A stretch of 64,000 nt of DNA. Origin: Dyadobacter sp. CY326 (lineage in GTDB: Bacteria > Bacteroidota > Bacteroidia > Cytophagales > Spirosomataceae). Position 1 is the stretch's first letter. Every line of letters begins with the position of its first letter. The stretch is taken from the NCBI RefSeq assembly GCF_021390515.1, contig NZ_JAJUXI010000003.1, forward strand, positions 434,001 to 498,000. Reading direction: 5' to 3'. The translations under genes were made by a program, and so were the position numbers. Below are positions 35,947 to 44,452 of this stretch, piece after piece. Under the pieces are notes generated by a model. The model saw only the letters and a program-made list of their open reading frames with translations. It was not told where the DNA came from and ran no database searches.

Positions 35947-36122
35947 GGGATCTGATTTTTGGTTTGACAAAAAGATAAAGAAAGTTGGCGGAAAGTTCTA
36001 CCTCAAAGTCGGCGCTCCCGAATGTTGCTTAAAAAGAATGCATGCTTGGAAAAAGCAATTTATTTGTCTAAAATACTTTTTGATTTGATACAAGGCCGAT
36101 CCGAAAAAGAACATTGATCCCG

Positions 36123-36701
36123 ATGCAAGCGAAGGAAATCCTGAAAACCCATATTGCCCAGTCCGCAAGCCTCACCGACGAGCAGTTTGACTATTTCTTC
36201 TCCCATTTTAAACCGCAATCCTACAAAAAAGGCCACACATTGATCGACGTCGGAAAGCCAGTTGACTATGAGTATTTCGTTGTTTCCGGCTGTCTGAAAG
36301 CCTTTTTCGTCAATGATGAAATCAAAACTTACATTCTGCAATTTGCAATGCCAACCTGGTGGACGTCTGATTATGCAGCGATGTATAACTACACAAACGC
36401 CACACTTTCAGTGGATTGCGTAACAGATGCAGATGTGCTGTGCTTATCCAGCCCCGACCGCGAAAAGCTTTGCAACGAAATACACCAGGTCGAACATTTC
36501 TTCCGCTGGCGCACCAACAGAGGTTATGTGGCTTCGCAAAAGCGACTTCTGTCATTCATGAACAATGATACAAAGGCTCGTTACGAAGAACTTTTGGCCC
36601 TGTATCCGCAGCTTTATAATCTTGTCCCCAAACACCTCATTGCCTCCTATTTAGGCGTGTCCCGCGAGACACTCAGCCGCCTCTACAACAATCACAGATA
36701 A
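36123..36701 (+). CDS. Crp/Fnr family transcriptional regulator
   Basis: A 192-residue regulator from the ATG at 36123 (a TTG nine bases upstream is less likely). The N-terminal cyclic-nucleotide-binding-like beta barrel (KPQSYKKGHTLIDVGKPVDY, EYFVVSGCLKAFFV) lacks the cysteine cluster of FNR and the full cAMP-binding motif. The C-terminal winged helix includes LVPKHLIASYLGVSRETLSR, a clear recognition helix. A CRP-like palindrome at 36713-36728 sits just after its stop and before the tautomerase-SDR-NMO genes, so it may control that set and itself. Confidence 0.92.
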   Translation: MQAKEILKTHIAQSASLTDEQFDYFFSHFKPQSYKKGHTLIDVGKPVDYEYFVVSGCLKAFFVNDEIKTYILQFAMPTWWTSDYAAMYNYTNATLSVDCVTDADVLCLSSPDREKLCNEIHQVEHFFRWRTNRGYVASQKRLLSFMNNDTKARYEELLALYPQLYNLVPKHLIASYLGVSRETLSRLYNNHR

Positions 36702-36712
36702 CGCTCGCATTA

Positions 36713-36728
36713 TGTGATCTAGGTCACG
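36713..36728. promoter_or_regulatory. CRP/FNR-type palindrome
   Basis: TGTGATCTAGGTCACG, i.e. TGTGA-N6-TCACG, one base off the classical CRP box TGTGA-N6-TCACA. It lies 12 bases after the Crp/Fnr gene and 75 bases before the tautomerase start. A TTACTTTG resembling a -7 box follows at about 36750. Confidence 0.6.
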
Positions 36729-36802
36729 TAATGACCTCATTAGAGCAGACTTACTTTGTGTCATCAAAAGATTATTTATTGATAACACAAACAGTCAAGA
36801 TC

Positions 36803-37030
36803 ATGCCATACGTAAAAATTGAGGTGACCCGGGAAGGCGTCACACGCGAACAAAAACAAGCCCTGATCTCCGGGGTTACCAATCTGCTTTCCGATGTTTT
36901 GGACAAAGATCCAAACCTGACTGTCGTCGTGATTCAGGAAATAGACCTGGACAACTGGGGCCAAGCGGGCGAACAGGTTTCTGTCCTGCGTGAAAAAGGA
37001 ATTACAGCTACAAAAAGTAAAAACAACTAA
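36803..37030 (+). CDS. 4-oxalocrotonate tautomerase family protein
   Basis: A 75-residue tautomerase subunit from the ATG at 36803; this start leaves Pro2 (MPYVKIEVTREGVTREQKQA) as the N-terminal catalytic base after Met removal, which decides against the longer upstream frame. PNLTVVVIQEIDLDNWG matches the family's second strand. The family works as oligomers on enols and halogenated acids. It is the first gene of a probable three-gene unit with the SDR (12-base gap) and nitronate monooxygenase. Confidence 0.92.
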   Translation: MPYVKIEVTREGVTREQKQALISGVTNLLSDVLDKDPNLTVVVIQEIDLDNWGQAGEQVSVLREKGITATKSKNN

Positions 37031-37042
37031 AATTTAACAATC

Positions 37043-37789
37043 ATGAAAACGCAAACCGTTATCGTAACCGGCGCTTCGACCGGCATAGGCAAAGCCATCG
37101 CAGCATTGTTTTTGGAACGTGGCTATAATGTTGTCATTAATGCCGCAAACGAAGTAAATTTAAATGCAACATTCGAAGAGCTTGGTAACCACGACCGGCT
37201 GGCCAAAGTTACGGGCGACATTGGCAAACCTGAAACCGGTCAGTTGCTTGTGGAAACTGCATTGGCGCGCTTTGGAGCAGTGGATGTTTTGGTCAATAAT
37301 GCTGGAATTTTCGAGCCAAAGCCGTTTACAGACATCGATGAAAGTTATCTGGATCGTTTCCTTAACATTAATTTGAAAGGCACTTTCTTTACAAGTCAGG
37401 CGGCTGTGAAGCAAATGCTGAAACAAGGCGAAGGTTCTATCATTAACATTGGCACTGTGCTCGTGGATCACGCAATTGGTGGATTTCCGGCGACGGCTCC
37501 CGTTGCGAGCAAAGCAGCCATTCATGCGCTGACAAAACAGCTTGCAACAGAATTTGGTAAAAATAACATTCGCGTCAATGGCATTGCGCCAGGAATTATT
37601 CGCAGTCCATTGCAAGCGAAAAATGGCATTTCGAATGCGGATAGCCTTGCTGCGCTGCACTTGGTGGATCGCATCGGCGAGACCAGTGACGTTGCTGAAC
37701 TGGCGCTTTATCTTGCAGGAAGTAACTTTGTAACGGGCGAGATCATCAATCTGGATGGCGGGCACGTTGCGGGACATCATTTGGTTTAG
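37043..37789 (+). CDS. SDR family protein with atypical active site
   Basis: A 248-residue short-chain dehydrogenase fold. The cofactor motif is VTGASTGIGKAIAALFLERG and the NNAG motif is present (VLVNNAGIF). The catalytic positions are altered: the usual Ser is Thr in NIGTVLVDHA, and the Tyr of Y-x-x-x-K is Pro in TAPVASKAA, leaving the Lys. The C-terminus DVAELALYLAGSNFVTGEII, NLDGGHV is typical of enoyl-ACP/oxo-ACP-reductase-like SDRs. It may be an SDR with a different mechanism or a non-oxidoreductase role. It is co-oriented with the tautomerase and nitronate monooxygenase. Confidence 0.9.
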   Translation: MKTQTVIVTGASTGIGKAIAALFLERGYNVVINAANEVNLNATFEELGNHDRLAKVTGDIGKPETGQLLVETALARFGAVDVLVNNAGIFEPKPFTDIDESYLDRFLNINLKGTFFTSQAAVKQMLKQGEGSIINIGTVLVDHAIGGFPATAPVASKAAIHALTKQLATEFGKNNIRVNGIAPGIIRSPLQAKNGISNADSLAALHLVDRIGETSDVAELALYLAGSNFVTGEIINLDGGHVAGHHLV

Positions 37790-37822
37790 GTAAGCAATTG
37801 CAAATATAAAACGGCTGAAAAA

Positions 37823-38917
37823 ATGAGACATCAAACAAAAATAACCGAGCTGCTGGGGATCAAATATCCGATCCTGCAAGGTCCGATGGGCGGAGGTTTT
37901 TCAACGCCTGAGTTGCTTGCTGCGGTGTCCAATGCAGGCGGATTAGGCAGTTTTGGCGCTTATGGACTCACTCCCGAGCAAATTCTGGCGCTTGGTCAGG
38001 ACCTTAGGTCGAAAACGGATAAGCCTTATAACATTAATCTATGGGTTTCGGATGTGGATGAAAGTCTGAAAAATTATTCCGCCGAAAAACTGGAAAAGGT
38101 GAAGCAGCTTTACAAGCCTTACTTTGATGAACTCGGCATTCCCGTTCCCGAGCCGAACACAAACATTCCTTCCAAATTTGAGAAACAGGTGGAAGCAGTT
38201 TTTGAAGTTCGCCCGGCGGTTTTCAGCTTTATATTTGGCGCACCATCCAAAGAAATACTAAACGAAGCGCGCCGACTTGGCATTAAAACAGTCGGCGCTG
38301 CCACCACATTAGACGAAGGACTGGCGCTCGAAGCGGCCGGAGTTGACGCCATTGTCGCTTCCGGATTCGAAGCAGGCGGGCACCGTCCTTCATTCCTCCA
38401 ACCGGCCGATCAATCCTTAATAGGCGCATTTGCCCTTGTTCAGCAATTGAAAGCGAAGGTCAAAACGCCCATTATCGCGGCAGGCGGCATTGCCGATGGC
38501 CAGGGAATCAAAGCCGCACTGACACTTGGCGCTGATGCCGCGCAACTTGGGACGGCGTTTCTGATCGCCGAAGAATCGAATGCCACGCCCGCCCACCGGG
38601 CCATGCTGCTCTCAGACGAAGCGCGATACACCGTCCTGTCCAAATCTCTAACCGGCCGCATGGGCCGGATGATCCGCAACCGCATTGCCGACGAGATAAG
38701 TTACCAAACCGAGGTTTTTCCGTTCCCTATGCAATCGCAGTTTATGGGACAATTGCGTGAAGCCGCTCAGGCGCAAGGCAGAACCGATCTGAATATTTTT
38801 TGGTCTGGGCAAAACGCGGTCTGCATAAAACCCGGAAAAGCCGCCGATCTGATGCAATCGCTGATCGATGAAGCATTTAACGAATTGCCTGATTACGCCG
38901 GTCACACATTGGGTTAA
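37823..38917 (+). CDS. Nitronate monooxygenase (2-nitropropane dioxygenase family)
   Basis: FMN-dependent TIM-barrel enzyme oxidising alkyl nitronates, 364 residues. Evidence: the N-terminal KYPILQGPMGGGFSTPELLA, VSNAGGLGSFGAYGLTPEQI, IVASGFEAGGHRPSF with the catalytic His, the FMN phosphate site PIIAAGGIADGQGIKAALTL, and GADAAQLGTAFL. It is the last gene of the tautomerase-SDR unit. Confidence 0.94.
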   Translation: MRHQTKITELLGIKYPILQGPMGGGFSTPELLAAVSNAGGLGSFGAYGLTPEQILALGQDLRSKTDKPYNINLWVSDVDESLKNYSAEKLEKVKQLYKPYFDELGIPVPEPNTNIPSKFEKQVEAVFEVRPAVFSFIFGAPSKEILNEARRLGIKTVGAATTLDEGLALEAAGVDAIVASGFEAGGHRPSFLQPADQSLIGAFALVQQLKAKVKTPIIAAGGIADGQGIKAALTLGADAAQLGTAFLIAEESNATPAHRAMLLSDEARYTVLSKSLTGRMGRMIRNRIADEISYQTEVFPFPMQSQFMGQLREAAQAQGRTDLNIFWSGQNAVCIKPGKAADLMQSLIDEAFNELPDYAGHTLG

Positions 38918-39043
38918 GATCTGCGGCATATTGAACAAAAATTTAACATTGAGCAGAAAAAGAATCTGGATGGAATTTCTACATTTACGGAATGCGGCTT
39001 TCTCCGCAGTTAGTCATGTAAAAACAATCTAATCCTTATTCAA

Positions 39044-39415
39044 ATGAAAGTGAAGTATTTTTTCCTCGCGATTTTCGCATTGACCATGTTTTCGGTGCAG
39101 GCGCACAATTTTTTAAAGGCTGGTGACCTGGCTGGAAGCTGGAAATACACCGTCTCCAATGTTCCGCCTGAATACGAAACCGGCGTAATGACTTTTGAAC
39201 AAAAAGACGATAAATGGTCCGGAACGCTTGGATCAACAGACAAAATGGAAATGAAAGAACTGGTGGTTGACCAGGGAAAAATCACTTTCAAGCTGGATTT
39301 TCAAGGCGGTTTGCTGAATGTAACTTTGGCTCAGGACGGCGATTCGCTGAAAGGAACCATTGTTTCGCAAGACGGCGAATTCCCAATCACAGCTGTGAAA
39401 GAAGTCGCGAAATAG
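39044..39415 (+). CDS. Small secreted beta-sheet protein, unknown function
   Basis: A 123-residue protein with a signal peptide (MKVKYFFLAIFALTMFSVQA, then H). The mature part alternates strands (LAGSWKYTVSNVPPEYETGV, DDKWSGTLGSTDKMEMKELV, FKLDFQGGLLNVTLAQDGDS) and looks like a small lipocalin- or avidin-like barrel of the kind often found as Bacteroidota hypothetical exported proteins. Its own terminator follows. Confidence 0.85.
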   Translation: MKVKYFFLAIFALTMFSVQAHNFLKAGDLAGSWKYTVSNVPPEYETGVMTFEQKDDKWSGTLGSTDKMEMKELVVDQGKITFKLDFQGGLLNVTLAQDGDSLKGTIVSQDGEFPITAVKEVAK

Positions 39416-39436
39416 GTTTTTTTAAAACAAATAGCA

Positions 39437-39471
39437 AGCACTGGCCGAAGCTCAAACCTTCGACCAGTGCT
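39437..39471 (+). terminator. Rho-independent terminator
   Basis: AGCACTGGCCGAAG pairs with CTTCGACCAGTGCT (one internal mismatch) around a 7-nt loop, followed by seven T's, 22 bases after the secreted protein's stop. Confidence 0.9.
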
Positions 39472-39521
39472 TTTTTTATTTACAAAATGCCTGGATCAAA
39501 TTATTGCTCATTTTCACCGCT

Positions 39522-39529
39522 TATCTTTG
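39522..39529 (+). promoter_or_regulatory. -7 promoter box TATCTTTG
   Basis: TAnnTTTG match upstream of the HPP-family gene, 34 bases before the TTG at 39563. No TTTG at ideal spacing was found. Confidence 0.5.
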
Positions 39530-39562
39530 CAGCTTTATAAAGAAAGTTAATTTAATAATACA

Positions 39563-40144
39563 TTGAGAAAGCGACTGAGAAAGCATGCGCGGATGGCGCG
39601 TTATGTGATTTACAAAGAAACCCTGATCGATTTCAGCGATCATTTCTGGACATTCGTCGGATCTTTTTTAGGCATTGCATTGATTGGTTTTATCAACAGT
39701 TCCCGGTTTACACAATCGGACAACGTTTTTTTAATCGGCTCATTCGGAGCATCTTCTGTCCTGATTTACGGCATAGTTAACAGTCCGCTCGCGCAGCCGC
39801 GCAACCTCATAGGCGGCCATTTGATATGCGCGCTGGTGGGCGTCACCATTCACAAGCTCTTCCCCGGCGAGCTGTGGCTCTCGTCAGCATTGGCCGTTTC
39901 CATTTCCATCGTGTGCATGCAGATTACCAAAACACTTCATCCGCCAGGCGGAGCCACCGCGCTCATCGCAAACATTGGTTCCGAAAAAATCACATCGCTT
40001 GGCTATTTTTATGTGCTGAGTCCGGTGCTGAGCGGTGTTTTAATTTTGCTGCTCGTTGCGTTAGTCGTGAATAATCGGGCGGCACACCGGCATTACCCCA
40101 AGAATAAAAACTGGTATAAAGTCTGGCAGCGGAGATATCGCTAG
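39563..40144 (+). CDS. HPP family integral membrane protein
   Basis: A 193-residue protein with four or five membrane segments and the family's namesake HPP in KTLHPPGGATALIANIG. The N-terminal basic stretch (RKRLRKHARMARYVIYKETL) precedes the first helix (GIALIGFINSSRF). The TTG at 39563 preserves this basic region; the ATG at 39593 is an alternative. HPP proteins have been linked to nitrite transport in plastids and cyanobacteria; the bacterial role here is unproven. Confidence 0.88.
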   Translation: MRKRLRKHARMARYVIYKETLIDFSDHFWTFVGSFLGIALIGFINSSRFTQSDNVFLIGSFGASSVLIYGIVNSPLAQPRNLIGGHLICALVGVTIHKLFPGELWLSSALAVSISIVCMQITKTLHPPGGATALIANIGSEKITSLGYFYVLSPVLSGVLILLLVALVVNNRAAHRHYPKNKNWYKVWQRRYR

Positions 40145-40249
40145 GCGGAAATTTGCATTAAATTTTGGCGCGTTCTAAGTTAACGGTAAGTGCTAAGCAC
40201 CACGAATGCCATAATTTTGAAGACGCTTAAATCACTCTCAACCTCCTGT

Positions 40250-42025
40250 ATGAAAATTAGTATCATTGCATTGCTTTCTTTTTTTACAACCTCCCTATTT
40301 GCACAATCCCCTAAAATTGACAGTCTCGAAAATGCCCTTAAACAAGCATCGGAAGACACAACAAAAGTCAACCTGATGGTGGACATTGGCATTGAATACT
40401 GGTCGAATGACCCTGCTAAGACATTGACTTACAACGATCAAGCCCTCGCATTAGCCAAGAAAATCAAATACAGACGAGGCGAGGCAAAAAGCTATCAGGG
40501 CATCGGGATTTATTATTGGCAAAAAAACGAATATCCCAAAGCAAAGGCCTTTTACGAGCAGAGCAAAAGCATTTACAAAGAATTAGGGGATCAGGTGGGA
40601 TATGGCAGGGCGCTCACAAACATTGGAATGATCCATGGCGAACAGGGAAATTACGGCCTCGCACTCGACAATTATCAGCAATCGCTGGCCATATTCAAAG
40701 CGTTGGGCGACAAAAAACGGATGGCGAACAACATTAACAGCATTGGTAATGTGCATAAAAATCAAAAGAATTTTGAGGAAGCATTAACCTCCTACAAGCA
40801 GGCAATGGGCATTTGGACCGCGCTCGGAGACCAGAAATCGACTGCGGGATCATTGATTAACATTGCCAGCATTTACACAAAACAAAAAAAATACGACGCA
40901 GCCATCAGCAGTGGCAACCGGGCGCTGGCCATTTTCGAAAGTTTCAAGGACAGCAATGGACAGATCATTTGTCTGAACAATCTGGGCGAGATTTATTTAC
41001 AAAAACAGAACTATGAAGAAGCAAAGCTGCGGTACGAAAAAGCACTGACCATCAACGAGCAATTCCAGAGCAAACGCCTTATGGTGACTTCGTATAACGG
41101 CCTGGGTCAGGTTTACACGCAACTTCATTTGCAGAATAAGGCCATCGAAAATTTTGAAAAAGCAAAAACGCTTGCACTCGAAATAGGCACCAGGCCGGCG
41201 TTGCAGCAGTCTTATCAAGGTCTGGCAACAGTTTACGGCGACCGCAGGGATTTCGCCAATGCCTATCATTTCCAGCAACTTGCGAGCACGCTGAAAGATT
41301 CGATTTTTAATGCAGAGAATGCTGCCAAGATCATGAACCTGCGCGTGCATTATGAGAGTGAAAACAAGCAGCACGAGATTGAACTGCTTCAACATGAGAA
41401 AGATCTGGGTTATGCGCACAGGAATATGCTGGCAATCGCGCTGGTCTGCGGATTGGGAATTTTGGGTCTTGCATTTAACCGGCAGCGTTCCAAAGTGCGT
41501 TCAGATCGTGAGTTGCATGCTGCGCAGCGTGCATTGGCGCAAATTGAATTGCAAAATCGCCTCGAAAAAGAGCAGCAGCTGATCACCGAGCTCGAATTCC
41601 GAAACAAGGCATTGACGACGCACACATTGAACTTGATTCAAAAAAACAGCATCCTGGAAGATATCCGGCAGACGATTTCACTTGCATTGAAAACCCGCAC
41701 AGCAGAGGAACATTCTCCACTTTTCAGCCGCCTTGTCAATCTGATCGATTACAGTTTTAGTTTGGATAAGGATTGGGATGAGTTCAAAATGTATTTCGAA
41801 GGCGTGCACAAGGACTTCTTTACAAAACTGAAAAAAGAATATCCGGACCTGAGCAGTGGAGAGCTCCGCTTAGCCGCGTTGATCCGCCTTAACCTGAACC
41901 TGAAAGAGTCGGCAACTTTGCTAAACATTGCGCCTGACAGCGTTAAAACGGCAAGACATCGTCTCCGCAAAAAACTCAACCTGCCCGAAGAGAGCAATTT
42001 GACAGATTATCTGATGACGATCTAA
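40250..42025 (+). CDS. TPR sensor protein with membrane segment and LuxR-type HTH
   Basis: A 591-residue protein from the ATG at 40250, which begins a signal peptide (MKISIIALLSFFTTSLFA, then Q). About seven TPR units follow (GEAKSYQGIGIYYWQKNEYP, GYGRALTNIGMIHGEQGNYG and so on) up to ~380, then a membrane helix (MLAIALVCGLGILGLAF), a cytoplasmic coiled coil, and a C-terminal LuxR/GerE-like helix-turn-helix (LSSGELRLAALIRLNLNLKE, SATLLNIAPDSVKTARHRLR). This periplasmic-TPR to cytoplasmic-HTH layout is a Bacteroidota one-component signalling type. Target genes are unknown. Confidence 0.9.
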   Translation: MKISIIALLSFFTTSLFAQSPKIDSLENALKQASEDTTKVNLMVDIGIEYWSNDPAKTLTYNDQALALAKKIKYRRGEAKSYQGIGIYYWQKNEYPKAKAFYEQSKSIYKELGDQVGYGRALTNIGMIHGEQGNYGLALDNYQQSLAIFKALGDKKRMANNINSIGNVHKNQKNFEEALTSYKQAMGIWTALGDQKSTAGSLINIASIYTKQKKYDAAISSGNRALAIFESFKDSNGQIICLNNLGEIYLQKQNYEEAKLRYEKALTINEQFQSKRLMVTSYNGLGQVYTQLHLQNKAIENFEKAKTLALEIGTRPALQQSYQGLATVYGDRRDFANAYHFQQLASTLKDSIFNAENAAKIMNLRVHYESENKQHEIELLQHEKDLGYAHRNMLAIALVCGLGILGLAFNRQRSKVRSDRELHAAQRALAQIELQNRLEKEQQLITELEFRNKALTTHTLNLIQKNSILEDIRQTISLALKTRTAEEHSPLFSRLVNLIDYSFSLDKDWDEFKMYFEGVHKDFFTKLKKEYPDLSSGELRLAALIRLNLNLKESATLLNIAPDSVKTARHRLRKKLNLPEESNLTDYLMTI

Positions 42026-42181
42026 AAAAGACGCGTTGGGCCGTTAATATGTCCAAAAACGCGCCTTGGAATAAAATAAATGAAGGTGTGTTACTTTTTG
42101 TATACCTAAAAAAATAGGACGAAAGCCGCAACGCCCATAAGTTTGGCTTATGTTTTACTCTCACAATTTTCGCCAGCAGCC

Positions 42182-42595
42182 ATGAACAATCGCGACATGC
42201 TTATCATTAAAAATTCTTGGAGTCAGGTCATTGCCCAGCCTGATAATCCGGGTGAAGTTTTTTATAAACAACTTTTTACAACAGCGCCGTATCTGATCCC
42301 CATGTTCAAATCAGATATGGAAAATCAGCATTCCAAATTCAGCGCCATGATCACTTATATGGTCATGCATTTGCAAACGATTGATGACATTCAATCAGAA
42401 ATAGAGGCAATGGGAAAACGCCACGTGCACTATGGAGTCGAACCTGAGCATTATGCACTGGTTGGGAAAGTGTTGATTACCACGCTCAAAACCATTCTGG
42501 ACGAAGCGTGGAATGCAGAAACAGAGGACGCCTGGACAAGATTGTACGCCCTTTGGTCAACCTCCATGATCAAGGCCGCAGCCGAACTGACTTAG
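42182..42595 (+). CDS. Single-domain globin
   Basis: A 137-residue haem protein from the ATG at 42182. The globin pattern is seen in IIKNSWSQVIAQPDNPGEVF, FTTAPYLIPMFK (C-D region), and KRHVHYGVEPEHYALVGKVL, which carries the proximal His of helix F and the conserved G-V-x-x-x-H-Y of bacterial haemoglobins. No reductase domain is fused, unlike flavohaemoglobin. Probably NO or O2 chemistry; physiological role unknown. Confidence 0.9.
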   Translation: MNNRDMLIIKNSWSQVIAQPDNPGEVFYKQLFTTAPYLIPMFKSDMENQHSKFSAMITYMVMHLQTIDDIQSEIEAMGKRHVHYGVEPEHYALVGKVLITTLKTILDEAWNAETEDAWTRLYALWSTSMIKAAAELT

Positions 42596-42672
42596 CTTTG
42601 AGGCTTTGTTGAAAACGAAATTGCTGAATGTTAACAGGTGCGACGTCAGTTAACATGCACGAGCCGACAAAT

Positions 42673-42717
42673 AAAAAGGGATTGAAATAGCATGAAGCTG
42701 CATTTCAATCCCTTTTT
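42673..42717. terminator. Bidirectional terminator
   Basis: AAAAAGGGATTGAAAT at 42673-42688 is perfectly complementary to ATTTCAATCCCTTTTT at 42702-42717, giving T runs in both directions between the convergent globin and DUF2892 genes. Confidence 0.92.
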
Positions 42718-42759
42718 ATTTGAGCAAAAAACAATTTGCCAAACAACTGCTTGTCTTAT

Positions 42760-43032
42760 TTAAGCAAGTGCGCCTGCAAAGCTGTTTCTTCCTACTGCTT
42801 TATTAACCGGGCAAAAGCCAGACGTTGCTCTCGAAATCAGCATTCCGCCAACGATAGAAAGTCCTTTGCCAAGCATTGTATCTTTTCTTTTCAATCCGTA
42901 CAAAGTCAGCACGATGCCGGCAATGCCAGAAATAATTCGTTCCGAGTTGCCCACATTCTGGTTTTCAATAACCGTATCCGTAGCGCCTTGCACCTTCTCT
43001 TTAATTTTTTCGATCGTAGGTTCCATATTCAT
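42760..43032 (-). CDS. DUF2892 family small membrane protein
   Basis: A 90-residue protein (start MNMEPTIEKI, possibly from the second Met). The DUF2892/YgaP-like pattern is clear: NVGNSERIISGIAGIVLTLY followed by G, then GKGLSIVGGMLISRATSGFC and PVNKAVG. Two membrane helices are predicted. Function unknown. Confidence 0.88.
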   Translation of the reverse strand: MNMEPTIEKIKEKVQGATDTVIENQNVGNSERIISGIAGIVLTLYGLKRKDTMLGKGLSIVGGMLISRATSGFCPVNKAVGRNSFAGALA

Positions 43033-43166
43033 AACATTGGTATTAATTATATGTGATTTTGATGGTCGTGATAAATAATCATACCAAACGTGCAGGGAAT
43101 GTTGTCTTAATTAAATCATGCACAGCCCTGTGACAAGGCTGACAACACGAAAATTCCCTCAACAAA

Positions 43167-43198
43167 TTTGCGTAGTTAAATAACTACACATATATTCG
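43167..43198 (+). promoter_or_regulatory. Promoter of the ArsR operon (TTTG / TATATTCG)
   Basis: TTTG at 43167-43170 and TATATTCG at 43191-43198 are separated by 20 bases, matching the Bacteroidota -33 TTTG, N19-21, -7 TAnnTTTG layout with one mismatch. It starts transcription shortly before the ATG at 43237. Confidence 0.7.
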
Positions 43199-43213
43199 TA
43201 GCCAAATGACTAC
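43172..43213. promoter_or_regulatory. Tandem ArsR-type operators
   Basis: GTAGTTAAATAACTAC (43172-43187) and GTAGCCAAATGACTAC (43198-43213) are two near-palindromic boxes, GTAGYYA-AA-TRACTAC, with starts 26 bases apart. The first fills the space between the -33 and -7 elements and the second overlaps the expected transcription start, so binding of the ArsR product would block RNA polymerase. Confidence 0.75.
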
Positions 43214-43236
43214 GGGTTGAGAAAATTGAGAGAAAG

Positions 43237-43560
43237 ATGAATTTGAGACGAGATGTATTTCAGGCGATTGCGGACCCTACGCGGAGGGCGATTCTCTTGC
43301 TGGTTACTTCGCAGGCCATGACGGCGGGCGCTATTGCTGCGAATTTTGACACGGCCCGGCCGACGGTTTCCAAACATTTACAAATACTTACGGAATGTGA
43401 ACTGCTTGGACAACAGCAAAACGGCAGGGAGATTTATTACCATATCAACGCGAAGAAAATGAAAGAGGTGGCGGATTTTATCGAGCCGTTCCGCAACATG
43501 TGGGATGACCGTTTCAATAAATTGGAAGCAATTATGAAGCAATACAAACCCGAAAAATAG
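43237..43560 (+). CDS. ArsR family winged-helix repressor
   Basis: A 107-residue regulator: [20 protein letters not shown], then [20 protein letters not shown] as recognition helix and wing [13 protein letters not shown]. No cysteine or histidine metal site typical of ArsR/SmtB sensors is evident, so it belongs to the non-metal group usually paired with SRPBCC genes. It is the first gene of a four-gene unit and probably represses its own promoter through the palindromes just upstream. Confidence 0.94.
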   Translation: MNLRRDVFQAIADPTRRAILLLVTSQAMTAGAIAANFDTARPTVSKHLQILTECELLGQQQNGREIYYHINAKKMKEVADFIEPFRNMWDDRFNKLEAIMKQYKPEK

Positions 43561-43566
43561 AACCCG

Positions 43567-44034
43567 ATGGAGAGAAAAACCAAAATCGATGCCGAAAATG
43601 GCAAGCAGGACTTGGTGATTACCAGAGAATTTGACCTGCCCTTGGAGCTGCTTTTCAAGGCTTACATTGACCCCGAGATCATTGCGCAATGGATGGGGAC
43701 AAAAGTGCTGAAACTCGAAAACCGAAAGCACGGCAGTTACCAGTTCGAGACGTCCGATCCGCAGGGGAATGTTGTGTTTCTGGCAAATGGTGTGTATGCC
43801 GAGTTTGTTGAAAACCAGAAGATTACCCGAACATTCGAAATGGAAAACACCCCTTTTCCTATTCAGCTCGAATTCCTGGAATTTGAAAAAATCACCGATG
43901 ACACAAGCAAACTGACCATGCAAATCATCTATAAATCGCCCTCCGACCGGGATCAAATGCTGCAACTGCCTTTCGCACAAGGAATCAATATGGCACACAA
44001 CCGCATTCAAGAGATTTTGGGAAACATAAAATAA
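43567..44034 (+). CDS. SRPBCC (AHSA1-like) family protein
   Basis: A 155-residue START-like/AHSA1 domain: DLVITREFDLPLELLFKAYI, DPEIIAQWMGTKVLKLENRK, ending with the usual long C-terminal helix. The fold has a hydrophobic cavity; the ligand is unknown. It starts six bases after the ArsR stop, the standard ArsR-SRPBCC arrangement. Confidence 0.92.
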   Translation: MERKTKIDAENGKQDLVITREFDLPLELLFKAYIDPEIIAQWMGTKVLKLENRKHGSYQFETSDPQGNVVFLANGVYAEFVENQKITRTFEMENTPFPIQLEFLEFEKITDDTSKLTMQIIYKSPSDRDQMLQLPFAQGINMAHNRIQEILGNIK

Positions 44035-44040
44035 ACGATC

Positions 44041-44427
44041 ATGACAAAGCGAAACAAAATCATTTATTGGATTGCGACGATCTGGCTGGCATTGGGAATG
44101 ACGTCAACGGGGATTGTGCAGCTCATCAAAATGGACGAAGAAGTGGCCATGATGACGCGGCTAGGCTATCCGCTTTATTTTCTGACCATCATTGGTGTCT
44201 GGAAAATCCTTGGCGTCATCGTTATACTGATCCCCAAATTTGCTTTACTGAAAGAATGGACTTACGCGGGATTTTTCTTCGCCATGACGGGCGCCATTTT
44301 CTCCCATCTGGCCACTGGTGACGACGCCAAAGCGCTTTTCGGGCCGTCGTTGCTGCTCGTCCTGACCATTGTTTCCTGGTATTTCAGGCCAGAAACGCGC
44401 AAACTAAATGTTACAACTTCTTTCTAA
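44041..44427 (+). CDS. DoxX-like family membrane protein
   Basis: A 128-residue protein with four membrane helices: IIYWIATIWLALGMTSTGIV, LYFLTIIGVWKILGVIVILI, WTYAGFFFAMTGAIFSHLAT and GPSLLLVLTIVSWYF. The pattern P-x-Y-x-L-x-I-I-G-x-x-K-I-L-G matches DoxX-like proteins that commonly follow ArsR-SRPBCC genes. Gap to the previous gene is six bases. Confidence 0.9.
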   Translation: MTKRNKIIYWIATIWLALGMTSTGIVQLIKMDEEVAMMTRLGYPLYFLTIIGVWKILGVIVILIPKFALLKEWTYAGFFFAMTGAIFSHLATGDDAKALFGPSLLLVLTIVSWYFRPETRKLNVTTSF

Positions 44428-44452
44428 ACACATTGAAAATAACAAAGACATC

